A DNA stretch of 47,612 bases from Planctomycetota bacterium (GTDB taxonomy: Bacteria > Planctomycetota > PLA2 > JAEUHO01): the NCBI GenBank assembly GCA_028281445.1, contig JANQJW010000064.1, positions 1 through 47,612 on the forward strand, in the 5' to 3' direction. Below are positions 1 to 7,884 of this stretch, piece after piece. A program made the translations under genes and the position numbers. How positions within the stretch are numbered: position 1 is the stretch's first letter; each line of letters opens with the position of its first letter. A model generated the notes under the pieces. That model searched no databases and was not told the DNA's origin. It worked only from the letters and a program-made list of their open reading frames with translations.

Positions 1-2
1 GT

Positions 3-482
3 GCCGGCTTCCTGCTGGTGATCGTGACCAATCAGTCGGGGATCGCGCGTGGCAAGTACACAGCCGAGCAGTACGAATCCGTGGCGGCCCGGCTCATCGG
101 GATGCTCGAGCAGGAGGGGATCGAGATCGCGGCGTCGTACTACTGCCCGTATCACCCCGATGGCTCGGTTGCCCCGTACGACATCGAGCACGAGGATCGC
201 AAGCCGAGCGCCGGCATGTGGATGCGTGCCAAGGGGGATCTCGACATCGACCTGCAGCGTTCGTGGTCCATCGGCGACGGCGAACGGGACATCGTCGCGG
301 GCAGGCGGGCCGGTACGCGCGGCATCTTGCTCGCGGGGGGGCGTGACAAGTGGCCGCTGCCCGTCCTGGGTCCGTACGACCCGGATTTCGTGGCCCGCAC
401 CATGCGCGAGGCCGTGCTCTGGATTCTCCAAGAGGAAGGCGTGGCGTTGCCCGATGCATCCGGCGCGCCGTATCGATCATGA
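3..482 (+). CDS. gmhB: D-glycero-D-manno-heptose 1,7-bisphosphate 7-phosphatase (5' end missing)
   Basis: HAD-superfamily phosphatase that removes the C7 phosphate during ADP-heptose synthesis for the LPS core; cytoplasmic. The reading frame enters from the left edge, so the first catalytic motif (DxDxT) lies outside; the 159 visible residues begin inside the strand before TNQSG (HAD motif II). Also visible are the YYCPYHPDGS zinc-loop start, RKPSAGM (motif III lysine) and GDGERD (motif IV acidic residues). In the E. coli enzyme the second half of the zinc loop is CDCRKP; here it reads HEDRKP, so the classic Cys/His site is altered. The stop overlaps the next start by 4 bases (ATGA), which implies translational coupling in an LPS operon. 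Other HAD phosphatases are possible, but the RKP and zinc-loop context strongly favours GmhB. Confidence 0.88.
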   Translation, partial: AGFLLVIVTNQSGIARGKYTAEQYESVAARLIGMLEQEGIEIAASYYCPYHPDGSVAPYDIEHEDRKPSAGMWMRAKGDLDIDLQRSWSIGDGERDIVAGRRAGTRGILLAGGRDKWPLPVLGPYDPDFVARTMREAVLWILQEEGVALPDASGAPYRS

Positions 483-1756
483 CGGTTCACTCGGAAGACG
501 AAGTCCGGGAACACCTGGCGGCGCACCGCGCTGCGGACCGGCGCGTCGTCTTCACCAACGGCGCGTTCGACGTCCTGCACGTCGGGCATGTGCGCGCGCT
601 GGAGGAAGCTGCCACGCTCGGCGACCTGCTCGCGGTCGGGGTGAACGATGACGCGTCGGTGCGCGCAGCGCGCGGCCCCGGGCGTCCCCTCGTACCCGTT
701 GCCGAACGCATGGAAGTGCTCGCCGCCTTGCGTTGTGTCGACTACGTGTTTTCGTTCTCCGACGAGACGGTCGACCGCGTGCTCGAGGCCCTGCGGCCCG
801 ACGTGCACGCCAAGGGGCGCGACTACGCGACGGCGTCGCTGCCCGAGCGCGATACCAACCAGCGCCTCGGGATCGAGATGGCCTTTGTCGGCGACGAGAA
901 GACGCGCTCGGCCACGAACCTCGTGGCCCGCGTTCGCGCCTTGCGAGGCGACGTCGGCGAAGTTCGCCCGTTGAACGAAGACGGCGTGCGGGGATTCGTG
1001 GCCGAGGACGCTGACGCGTTGCTGGATACGACAGGGTGGCTCGATCTCGAGCGTCTCGCCACGACGCAGGAAGGCGAGCTCGTGGAGGGCACGCGCAGAC
1101 GCTTCGTGCGGCGGATCGAGATCGCCGGAACGCCCGTCTACGTGAAGGTCACGCGGCCTGCCGAGAAGAAGCGTAGTCCGATCACCGAGTTCCGTAACCA
1201 CATCGCGCTCAAGGCCGCGGGCTTTCTCGCGCCCGACCCCTGGCTGTGCATGGAAGGCACCGTAGAGGGCACGCGAACCGGCGCCCTCGTGACGCGCGAG
1301 GTCTCCGGCCTGGCGCTCGATCAGTGGTTACGCGAGGAGTTTCAGGATGCCGGCAGCGCGCGCCGCAACGCGTGGGCCTACGGCGTCGGCGAAGCCGTCC
1401 GTGATCTCCATGGCGCGCGCTTCGAGTTCCCCGATCTGCAGGCGTGGCACCTCCTCGTCGACGGCACGCCCGCGGCGGGGCGCGGAGCGATCGCGTTCAT
1501 CGACCTGATGCGCCTGCGACGGCGCGACCGGCCGCTCTCCCGCAACCGGGCGTCGCGCGGTCTCGCCGCTTTGGCACTCTCCCTGCGACCGGTGACGGAC
1601 ACCCGCTTCCGGCTCGCGCTGTTGCGCGGCTACCTGGGGGGGTCGTTGCACGACGCGCGCCCGTGGCTTCGCGCCGTTGGCAAGCGCATCGACAGGATCA
1701 AGAACCGCGGCACGTTCCGGCACTTGGGCGGTCCGGCTCCGGGGAACTCCGCATGA
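479..1756 (+). CDS. RfaE2-type heptose-1-phosphate adenylyltransferase fused to an LPS-kinase-like domain
   Basis: 425 residues, two domains. Residues about 20-160 are a nucleotidyltransferase with the NGAFD and LHVGH (33-37) signature of RfaE2/HldE C-terminal domains, which make ADP-heptose from heptose 1-phosphate and ATP. Residues about 195-400 resemble the Kdo/WaaP kinase family: an N-lobe with YVKVTRP and a FIDLMRL segment matching the metal-binding strand. Where the neighbouring kinase has HRD (its residues 139-141), this domain has F317-P318-D319, so only the aspartate of the catalytic loop survives; reduced activity or a different acceptor is possible. In E. coli the adenylyltransferase is instead fused to the HldA sugar kinase. 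The start is the ATG inside the ATGA overlap with gmhB, chosen over an in-frame start at 350 that lies within gmhB. Confidence 0.85.
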   Translation: MTVHSEDEVREHLAAHRAADRRVVFTNGAFDVLHVGHVRALEEAATLGDLLAVGVNDDASVRAARGPGRPLVPVAERMEVLAALRCVDYVFSFSDETVDRVLEALRPDVHAKGRDYATASLPERDTNQRLGIEMAFVGDEKTRSATNLVARVRALRGDVGEVRPLNEDGVRGFVAEDADALLDTTGWLDLERLATTQEGELVEGTRRRFVRRIEIAGTPVYVKVTRPAEKKRSPITEFRNHIALKAAGFLAPDPWLCMEGTVEGTRTGALVTREVSGLALDQWLREEFQDAGSARRNAWAYGVGEAVRDLHGARFEFPDLQAWHLLVDGTPAAGRGAIAFIDLMRLRRRDRPLSRNRASRGLAALALSLRPVTDTRFRLALLRGYLGGSLHDARPWLRAVGKRIDRIKNRGTFRHLGGPAPGNSA

Positions 1757-2508
1757 CGGCGCTCGAAGGATCCCGCGACGACCTGGCTGTGCTCGAGACG
1801 CATGGCGTGCGCACCCTCGAAGACGTGTTCGCCAAGGCCACGTGCGTACGCGACCTCCGCGACCGTTCGAACCATGAACTCGCAGTGGGGGACCGGGTCG
1901 TCTTCGTCAAGCGCCGCAAGGGGGCACGCCGTGCCCGGGAGGCCGAGGCGATCGTGACGGTGTCCGCCTTGGGCATCCCGGCGCCGCGCGTCGTTTTTCA
2001 CGCCATCGCGCGAGACGCCGGCGCGGTCACGGGAACCTGGGACCTGGCACCCGGCCGGCCGCTCGACGATCTGTTGCAGGAGGGGGCACTGAGCCGAGCC
2101 CAGCGGCGCGACGCGCTCGGCCGGCTGGCACGCGCCACTGCGGCACTCCACGAGGGGGGCTACCGCCACCGCGATCTCTACCTCAATCATGTGTTCGCGG
2201 CGCCTGAAGGGGATTCGTGCCCGGTCTGGATCATCGACTGGGAGCGCCTCGGACGATGCCGGCGCACGTTGGGGCGGCGTGTGATCAAGGACCTTGGCGC
2301 GCTGGCGTCGTCCCTCCCGGAAGGTGCCGTTCCGCTGCGTGAACGAGTGCACTTCCTGCTCACCTATCTCGAGGCGCGCAGCGTGCCGCGCCGCGGCGTG
2401 TACGAAGGCCTTGTGCGCCGCATCCAGAGGAAAGCTCGTCGCATCAAGCGGCATGTGCCCCGGACTCCGGTCGGCGACGTTACGCGCCCGGGGGCTGCGC
2501 CCGCATGA
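1753..2508 (+). CDS. LPS core kinase, Kdo/WaaP (RfaP) family
   Basis: 251 residues, a eukaryotic-like small-molecule kinase fold used to phosphorylate heptose or Kdo in the LPS inner core on the cytoplasmic side of the membrane. Visible features are the ATP-lysine strand VVFVKRRKGARR (about 50-61), the catalytic loop YRHRDLYLNHVF with H139-R140-D141, and the metal-binding strand VWIIDWERLG. The start ATG overlaps the previous stop by 4 bases, and the end overlaps the next gene by 4 bases. It is a canonical relative of the degenerate kinase domain fused to the upstream adenylyltransferase, so the two may be paralogues that have diverged in function. The exact acceptor sugar cannot be read from the sequence. 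Confidence 0.85.
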   Translation: MTALEGSRDDLAVLETHGVRTLEDVFAKATCVRDLRDRSNHELAVGDRVVFVKRRKGARRAREAEAIVTVSALGIPAPRVVFHAIARDAGAVTGTWDLAPGRPLDDLLQEGALSRAQRRDALGRLARATAALHEGGYRHRDLYLNHVFAAPEGDSCPVWIIDWERLGRCRRTLGRRVIKDLGALASSLPEGAVPLRERVHFLLTYLEARSVPRRGVYEGLVRRIQRKARRIKRHVPRTPVGDVTRPGAAPA

Positions 2509-3644
2509 AGCTCGGTGTGCTCCTGGATTCGCTGCACGCGTCGGCGGGGGGCGCGGAAGCGCACACGTGGGCGCTGCTCGAACGCTGCGTCGCGTCGGGC
2601 GACGAGGCAGCACTGGCGACGCTCGATGGCGAAGCACCGGGCGGCGTCGAGGTGCTTCCGATCAAGGCGCCGCGCGGCCGGCCCGAGCGCGACGAGCACT
2701 TTGCCCGCGAAGGCGAGCGGCGCCTGCGCGAGGCGGGATGCAACGTCGTTTTCGCGATCCGGCATGCGCCCTCGTGCGACGTCTACATGCCGCACGGCGG
2801 ACTCGTCGACGATGCGCGTGCTGCCAGCGACGAGGCTTCGGGAGGGGCTGGTCTTGCCAAGCGCGTTGCGCGCACGTTCAGCCGCAAGCACACGTTCTTC
2901 CTGGCAGCAGAGCAGGCCCTGCTCGGCGAAGGCAAGGGACCGCTCGTCGTCGCCGTCTCGCAGCAGATCGCAGCGCGCATCGCCCAGCGCTACCCGAACG
3001 CGACGCATCGTATCGAGACGGTGCTCAACGGGGTGGACACGGACCACTTCCAGCGATCGGCGCACGCCGAAGAAGGCCGGCGGCTGCGTGCGGAGCACGG
3101 GTTGGAGGACCACCTGGTCGGACTGCTCCTCGCCCGGCATCCGGTCTTGAAGGGCGTCGAGACGGCGATCGAAGCGCTGAGCCTGGATCCCGTACGCGAA
3201 CTCGATCGTCCCGTGGCACTGCTGGTCGCCGGCGGACCCGTGCCAAGCAGACTCTGGCGGCGAGCCGGGCACCTCGGCGTCGTCCTGAAGGACGCGACCT
3301 GGCAGCCCGACCCGCGCCCCCTCTACGCAGCGGCCGACCTGCTCGTCCATCCGACGTTCTACGACCCGTGCTCGCTCGTCTGTCTCGAAGCGCTCGCCAT
3401 GGAGCTCCCTGTGATCACCACGCCGCGCAACGGCGTACGCGAGTTGATGGGCCAGCGCGGCGGGATCGTCGTCGAGGAGCCGGGAAACCCGGAGGCGATC
3501 GCCTACGCCATCCGCGTCCTTGCCGATGACGACCTGCGTGCGGCCACCGCGGACGATGCGCGGTATCTGGCCATGCGCAATCGAGCAAGCACGCGCCTCG
3601 ATCGTGTGCTCGCGCTGTGCAAGCAAGTCGCGGGCGAGGTCTAG
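2505..3644 (+). CDS. GT4 glycosyltransferase, WaaG/RfaG-like (LPS core)
   Basis: 379 residues with the GT-B architecture. The N-terminal SAGGAEAH (GGxE) motif is typical of the acceptor domain, NGVDTDHF sits near the interdomain linker, and HPTFYDPCSLVCLEALAMEL carries the donor-binding region. In that region the usual E-x7-E pair appears as D-x7-E, as in many WaaG-like proteins. It probably adds a hexose to the heptose core from a nucleotide-sugar donor at the inner membrane. It sits mid-operon, starting in an ATGA overlap with the WaaP-like kinase and ending two bases before the next start. Family assignment is firm; donor and linkage are inferred only from context. Confidence 0.85.
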   Translation: MKLGVLLDSLHASAGGAEAHTWALLERCVASGDEAALATLDGEAPGGVEVLPIKAPRGRPERDEHFAREGERRLREAGCNVVFAIRHAPSCDVYMPHGGLVDDARAASDEASGGAGLAKRVARTFSRKHTFFLAAEQALLGEGKGPLVVAVSQQIAARIAQRYPNATHRIETVLNGVDTDHFQRSAHAEEGRRLRAEHGLEDHLVGLLLARHPVLKGVETAIEALSLDPVRELDRPVALLVAGGPVPSRLWRRAGHLGVVLKDATWQPDPRPLYAAADLLVHPTFYDPCSLVCLEALAMELPVITTPRNGVRELMGQRGGIVVEEPGNPEAIAYAIRVLADDDLRAATADDARYLAMRNRASTRLDRVLALCKQVAGEV

Positions 3645-3646
3645 GC

Positions 3647-4648
3647 ATGCGCGCGTCACGCCTCCTCGCCGTCATCACATCGGATCCGGAGGGCCCCGTC
3701 GTGCGGCATCGCTGGCGGGCGTATGAGACCCACCTCGCTCAGGCCGGCATCGTGCTCGAAGTCGTTGCGTGGCCGAAGAGATGGAGCGCGCGGCGCTTCG
3801 CGCTGCAACGCGCGTCCGCCGCCGACGGCGTGGTTCTGTCATCCCGTCTGATCACCTCGCTCGATGCGAGACGTCTGCGTCGCCGTGCCCGGCGCCTCGC
3901 CTTCGACTTCGACGACGCGCTGCCGTATCGCGACAGCCGCCGCGGTGCGACACGCTCCGGGACCCGTGGGCGGCGCTTTCGCGCGATCCTCAAGCGCGCC
4001 GATCGTGTCTATGCGGGCAACGCCTTCCTCCAGGGGCTGGCGCGCGAAGCCGGCGGCGAGGCGACGATCGTTCCCACGACCGTCGACGTGCCGCCGGGAC
4101 CGCCCGATCCCGAACCCGCCGACGAGATGATGCGCATCGGCTGGATCGGTTCGCGCGCCACGCTGCCCTATCTCGAGGAACGGGCGTTGGCGTTGTCCGC
4201 GCTCGTTGCCTCCGGTCGCACCTACCGGCTGCGCGTCGTTGCGGATGCCGTCCCCACGTTTCCGACGGGCATCCCCGTCGAGCCCGTCGCGTGGGACATC
4301 GCGACGTGGCAGCAGGCCCTGAGCGAGATCCACTTCGGTCTCGCGCCGCTGCCTGACGACACCTGGGCGCGCGGCAAGTGCGGGTTGAAGGTGATCCAGA
4401 TGTTGTCGCTCGGCCGGCCGGTGGTCGCGAGCGCCGTCGGCGTGCAGGCCGAGCAGGTGCGTCACGGCGAGACCGGCTTCCTCTGCTCGGACCGCGCATC
4501 GTTCGTCGATGGGATTCTCAAGCTCATGGACGATGCGCCGCTGCGCCGGCGCATGGGGACCGCCGGCCGCGAGGATGTGCGTACGCACTGGTCTGTCGCG
4601 ACGTGGGCGCCGAAGATCGTGGAGCACGTCGAGGACCTGCTCGCATGA
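3647..4648 (+). CDS. GT4-like glycosyltransferase of the LPS operon
   Basis: 333 residues, one GT-B glycosyltransferase. The N-terminal part contains an FDFDDALP segment and IVPTTVDV before the linker. The C-terminal donor domain shows IGWIGS, GLAPLPDD, KCGLKVIQMLSLGRPVVAS and HGETGFL, the layout of GT4 enzymes that accept nucleotide sugars. The start is the ATG two bases after the upstream stop; an in-frame start 30 bases earlier would overlap the upstream gene and leave an unconserved tail. It ends in an ATGA overlap with the heptosyltransferase. The role is extension or decoration of the LPS core, inferred from the operon; the specific sugar is unknown. Confidence 0.8.
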   Translation: MRASRLLAVITSDPEGPVVRHRWRAYETHLAQAGIVLEVVAWPKRWSARRFALQRASAADGVVLSSRLITSLDARRLRRRARRLAFDFDDALPYRDSRRGATRSGTRGRRFRAILKRADRVYAGNAFLQGLAREAGGEATIVPTTVDVPPGPPDPEPADEMMRIGWIGSRATLPYLEERALALSALVASGRTYRLRVVADAVPTFPTGIPVEPVAWDIATWQQALSEIHFGLAPLPDDTWARGKCGLKVIQMLSLGRPVVASAVGVQAEQVRHGETGFLCSDRASFVDGILKLMDDAPLRRRMGTAGREDVRTHWSVATWAPKIVEHVEDLLA

Positions 4649-5703
4649 AGCCGACCCTGCTCAAGCGGCCGAAGCACCTGCTGGTGCGATTGCCCAACCC
4701 CATCGGGGATACGGTCATGGCGACACCCGCCCTGCGTGCATTGCGCCGTGCGTTGCCCGATGTGACGATCACGTGGGCCGGCGGCCGCGGGCCCCAGGCC
4801 GTGCTCGAGGGGCTCCCCTATCGGGACGGCGTCGTGCCGTTGGCAGGCAAGTTCGCAAACGGGCTCATGGCGCCCTTTCGCGCCGGCGCTCTGCTTCGCA
4901 AGCTCGGTGCGGACACCGCCCTCCTGCTCCCCAACTCCGCTTCGTCGGCCCTCGTCGCACGGCAGGCGAAGATCGCCGTGCGCGTCGGCACGGATCTCGG
5001 CGGGCGGGGCGCGTTGTTGACGCACGCTATCGACGTCCCGCTCGACGAGAACGACAAGCTCGTGCCGCGGCCGATGACCGAGCACTACATGGATCTCGTT
5101 GCGCCCTTCGGGGGCAAGTCCGACGAACGCCGCACAGAGCTCGCGACGACTACGTTCGACGACGAGGTGGCGGACGCGCGGCTCGCCAACGTGCCCGAAA
5201 ACCTGACGCTCGTCGGGATCAACCCCGGCGCAGCCTTCGCGACGACGAAGATCCTCCCCCCGGAGCAGATCGCAGCGGTCGTGCACGCGATCCGCAAACA
5301 GGCCGATGTCATGCCCGTGGTGCTCTGCGGCCCCGGCGAAGAGGACCTTGCGCGTGCGGTGGCGAGCGCCATCGCGGGGCCGTCGCTCTCGACGGCGGAC
5401 GATCCTCCGCCGTTGGGGGAGCTCAAGGCGCTCGCGAAGCGCATGGCCGTGCTGCTGACAACCGACACGGGACCGCGCCACATCGCCGAGGCGTTCGATG
5501 TGCCGACCGTCGTCTGGATGGGGCCCACCGATCCACGCTGGAGCGATGGCGGGGCTGCGACGGTCCTGCGCAACGAAGCGCTCACATGTCTGGGCTGCCA
5601 CCTCAAGAGCTGCCCGATCGGGATGCCCTGCATGCAGGACCTCGACCCCGGTCGCATCGCAGCCGCCGCGCTGGATGCGATCTCCGCCTGGACGGCGCGG
5701 TAG
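4645..5703 (+). CDS. ADP-heptose:LPS heptosyltransferase, GT9 family
   Basis: 352 residues. The N-terminal HLLVRLPNPIGDTVMATPAL is the hallmark of WaaF/WaaC-type GT9 enzymes, which transfer L,D-heptose from ADP-heptose to the growing inner core. The donor domain has GINPGA and TTDTGPRHIAEA, followed by WMGPTDP. Near the end LTCLGCHLKSCPIG holds the cysteine cluster seen in WaaF-like proteins. It is the last gene of the operon, which fits use of the ADP-heptose made by the two first genes. WaaF (heptosyltransferase II) is the closest match by motif, but WaaC or WaaQ specificity cannot be excluded, so no symbol is given. Confidence 0.88.
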   Translation: MKPTLLKRPKHLLVRLPNPIGDTVMATPALRALRRALPDVTITWAGGRGPQAVLEGLPYRDGVVPLAGKFANGLMAPFRAGALLRKLGADTALLLPNSASSALVARQAKIAVRVGTDLGGRGALLTHAIDVPLDENDKLVPRPMTEHYMDLVAPFGGKSDERRTELATTTFDDEVADARLANVPENLTLVGINPGAAFATTKILPPEQIAAVVHAIRKQADVMPVVLCGPGEEDLARAVASAIAGPSLSTADDPPPLGELKALAKRMAVLLTTDTGPRHIAEAFDVPTVVWMGPTDPRWSDGGAATVLRNEALTCLGCHLKSCPIGMPCMQDLDPGRIAAAALDAISAWTAR

Positions 5704-5730
5704 CGGCGCAACCTGGGCCCGGGGGGCGGG

Positions 5731-5736
5731 TACACT
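5731..5736 (+). promoter_or_regulatory. -10 box TACACT of moxR, leaderless spacing
   Basis: TACACT ends nine bases before the GTG start at 5746 and no Shine-Dalgarno sequence lies between. RNA polymerase starts about 6-9 bases after a -10 box, so the transcript would begin at or next to the start codon. No clear -35 box is visible. Confidence 0.5.
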
Positions 5737-5745
5737 CCTGCGACT

Positions 5746-6852
5746 GTGAGTACGGCGGCGCCCCCCCAGAACACCCTCGAAGCCGGCCGCGCGCTTGCCG
5801 AGCGCGTCTACCGGACGGGGGAGGAGCTCCGCGCCCAGACCGCGCGCCGCATCATCGGGCTCGACGACGTCATCGAGCAGGTGCTCATCACGGTGCTCAC
5901 GCGCAGCCACGGTCTGCTCGAGGGCGTGCCTGGCCTCGCCAAGACCCTGCTGCTCTCGACGGTCGCCGAGCTGCTCGACCTCTCGTTCTCGCGCATCCAG
6001 TTCACGCCGGACCTCATGCCGTCCGACGTCACGGGCAGCGAGTACCTGATCCACGACGCGGACACCGGGGAGCGCGTCTTCAAGTTCGCGCGCGGCCCCG
6101 TCTTCGCCAATCTCGTGCTCGCCGACGAGATCAACCGGGCGCCGCCCAAGACCCAGGCCGCGTTGATGGAGGCAATGGAAGAGCGCCAGGTGACGAGCCT
6201 CGGCGTGTGCCGCGAGCTCGAAGATCCCTTCATCGTCCTCGCGACGCAGAACCCCATCGAGCAGGAGGGCACGTACCCCCTGCCCATGGCGCAGTTCGAC
6301 CGCTTCATGTTCAAGATCCACCTCGACTACCCGACGTGGGAGCAGGAAGAGCGCATTGCGCGCCTCACCGCGCTCGGACGCGAAGTCGAACTCGAGCCCG
6401 TCGTGTCGCGCCAGGACTTCGTGCAGATCGCCGACGCCGTTGCGGCGGCGGACGTGCGGCCCGAGCTGGCGCGCTATGCCGTCGAGCTTGTGCAGGCCAC
6501 GCGCCCGCATGCGCCCACCGCGCCCAACAGCGTGCGCGAGTACGTCGATTGGGGCGCCGGACCGCGCGCCGCGCAGGCGTTGATCAATGGCGCGCGTGCC
6601 CGTGCCTTCCTGCGCGGTCGCAGCGTGGCGGACTTCGACGACATGCGCGCGCTCGTACCCGCGGTGCTGCGCCATCGGCTCGTGCTGTCGTATGCGGCCG
6701 AGGCCGATGCCGTGACGACCGACGGCGTGACGGAAGACCTGCTGCGGCATGTCGACTATCCGGGCAAGTCCACGGGCCCGCGCCGGTCGTGGTTCCGTCG
6801 CATGCTCGACGCGCTCCTGCCGACGGCGGAGCCGCGGCGCCGCACTGCGTAG
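5746..6852 (+). CDS. MoxR-family AAA+ ATPase
   Basis: 368 residues, a chaperone-like AAA+ ATPase of the MoxR group, which helps mature or insert metal cofactors into partner proteins, often von Willebrand A proteins. Walker A is GVPGLAKT (60-67), Walker B and its extension are LVLADEINRAPPKTQAALME, and sensor 1 lies in ATQNPIEQEGTYPLP. The C-terminal lid domain (about 230-345) is complete. Start is GTG directly behind a TACACT box with no Shine-Dalgarno. The usual companions (DUF58, vWA, transglutaminase-like genes) are absent on both sides, so its client is unknown; downstream lie only secreted unknowns. Confidence 0.9.
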   Translation: MSTAAPPQNTLEAGRALAERVYRTGEELRAQTARRIIGLDDVIEQVLITVLTRSHGLLEGVPGLAKTLLLSTVAELLDLSFSRIQFTPDLMPSDVTGSEYLIHDADTGERVFKFARGPVFANLVLADEINRAPPKTQAALMEAMEERQVTSLGVCRELEDPFIVLATQNPIEQEGTYPLPMAQFDRFMFKIHLDYPTWEQEERIARLTALGREVELEPVVSRQDFVQIADAVAAADVRPELARYAVELVQATRPHAPTAPNSVREYVDWGAGPRAAQALINGARARAFLRGRSVADFDDMRALVPAVLRHRLVLSYAAEADAVTTDGVTEDLLRHVDYPGKSTGPRRSWFRRMLDALLPTAEPRRRTA

Positions 6853-6865
6853 GGCCGGGGGCCCT
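6851..6865 (+). terminator. hairpin directly after moxR
   Basis: AGGGCC-GGG-GGCCCT, a perfect 6-bp stem with a 3-base loop, starts at the second base of the moxR stop codon. There is no T-run after it, so it is a weak or factor-assisted terminator or an RNA 3'-end stabiliser. Confidence 0.35.
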
Positions 6866-6879
6866 GTAAGGACGCTTGC

Positions 6880-6905
6880 TACACTGGACGCCTGCCTACT
6901 CAGGC
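6880..6905 (+). promoter_or_regulatory. -10 box TACACT and 5'-end hairpin of the next gene
   Basis: TACACT at 6880-6885 lies 34 bases before the ATG at 6920. A short hairpin (GCCTG, loop CCTACT, CAGGC; 6890-6905) would sit at the very 5' end of the transcript, just before the GGAGG site at 6909-6913. Terminal hairpins of this kind often protect mRNA ends. Confidence 0.4.
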
Positions 6906-6919
6906 ATCGGAGGTCCACG

Positions 6920-7777
6920 ATGCGCATCTCGCTCGCCCTGTTCGCTGCTCTCCTCCTCGTGCCCCTCCTTGCCGGGGCCCCTGCAGCCGCCAAGGGGAAG
7001 GAAGAGAAGCCCGAGCCGCACGCCGACGACATCGTCAAGGCCGCCACGGAGCGCTTCGAGCAGGACTACGGCTCGGAGGACATGGACAAGCGCCTGCGCA
7101 TCCTCAAGTGGTACGGGATGCACATGCACAAGAACGTGCTGAAGCGTCTCAAGAAAATCTACCTCAAGGAGCAGAACGTCGAGCTGCAGGGGATGGCTGC
7201 CTTGGGCCTCGGCAACCAGCTCCCGTACGCCAAGTCGGCCTCCGTCACCCTGATGACGGGCATGAAGAAGTACGACAAGTACGCCATGCGCGAGATGCCC
7301 GAGGGCGACGACGAGATCCTGCAGGAGAACGAGGCCCGCGTCCTCGTCCACTCCCTCAACTCGCTGGCCAAGCTCGGAGTCAAACCGGACAAGAAGAACT
7401 GGAAGCTCATCCGCGGCTTGATCGACCACCACCACGACGACGTCTGCATTGCGATGCTCAACTGGTGTGGCACCACGAAGGAGTGGCGCTCCATCCCGAT
7501 CATCCTCGAGTGGTTCGAGTACTACCCCGACGGCTATTCGTGGTCGGGCGGCTCGGTCAGCGTCGACACCGGCGCGGCGGGCAACAAGGACCAGAAGGCG
7601 GCCAAGGCCAAGTGGAAGGCCAAGTACGGCAGCCGCGCCAAGAAGGCTCGCCCCAAGGCGCACGAAGCGATGCGCAAGGCCCTCTTCGACATCACCGGCC
7701 ACAAGTTCACCAAGCCGAAGGAATTGAAAGCTTGGATGGATGAGAACAAGGTGCTGCTCAAGAAGAAGGGCGTGTAA
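6920..7777 (+). CDS. secreted HEAT-like helical repeat protein
   Basis: 285 residues with a clear signal peptide (hydrophobic core LALFAALLLVPLLAG, cleavage near APAAA). The mature part is lysine-rich and helical; the VELQGMAALGLGNQL and VCIAMLNWCG segments have the spacing of HEAT-like repeats. It ends in a module (EAMRKALFDITGHKF ... LKAWMDEN) common at the end of secreted HEAT proteins of planctomycete type. The start is the ATG seven bases after GGAGG. No catalytic motif is seen; it probably acts as a periplasmic protein-binding scaffold. It is convergent with the next gene across a palindromic element. Confidence 0.75.
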   Translation: MRISLALFAALLLVPLLAGAPAAAKGKEEKPEPHADDIVKAATERFEQDYGSEDMDKRLRILKWYGMHMHKNVLKRLKKIYLKEQNVELQGMAALGLGNQLPYAKSASVTLMTGMKKYDKYAMREMPEGDDEILQENEARVLVHSLNSLAKLGVKPDKKNWKLIRGLIDHHHDDVCIAMLNWCGTTKEWRSIPIILEWFEYYPDGYSWSGGSVSVDTGAAGNKDQKAAKAKWKAKYGSRAKKARPKAHEAMRKALFDITGHKFTKPKELKAWMDENKVLLKKKGV

Positions 7778-7852
7778 GGCAGCGGTCCTCGGCGCACGGC
7801 GTCCCGTTGCTGAAGGGAGGCACCTTGCGTGCCCCCGTCAGTCGCCGGCCAA

Positions 7853-7883
7853 CGCGGAGGGGCACAGGGCCCCTCCCTACAGC
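7853..7883. repeat. palindromic intergenic element, copy 1
   Basis: 31 bases that match 26591-26621 at 30 positions. The core is GGAGGGGC, loop ACAGG, GCCCCTCC: an 8-bp perfect stem followed by CTACAG (CTGTAG on the other strand). It lies between the convergent genes ending at 7777 and 7885, where it could act as a two-way terminator or be a REP-like palindrome. Confidence 0.75.
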
Positions 7884-7884
7884 G

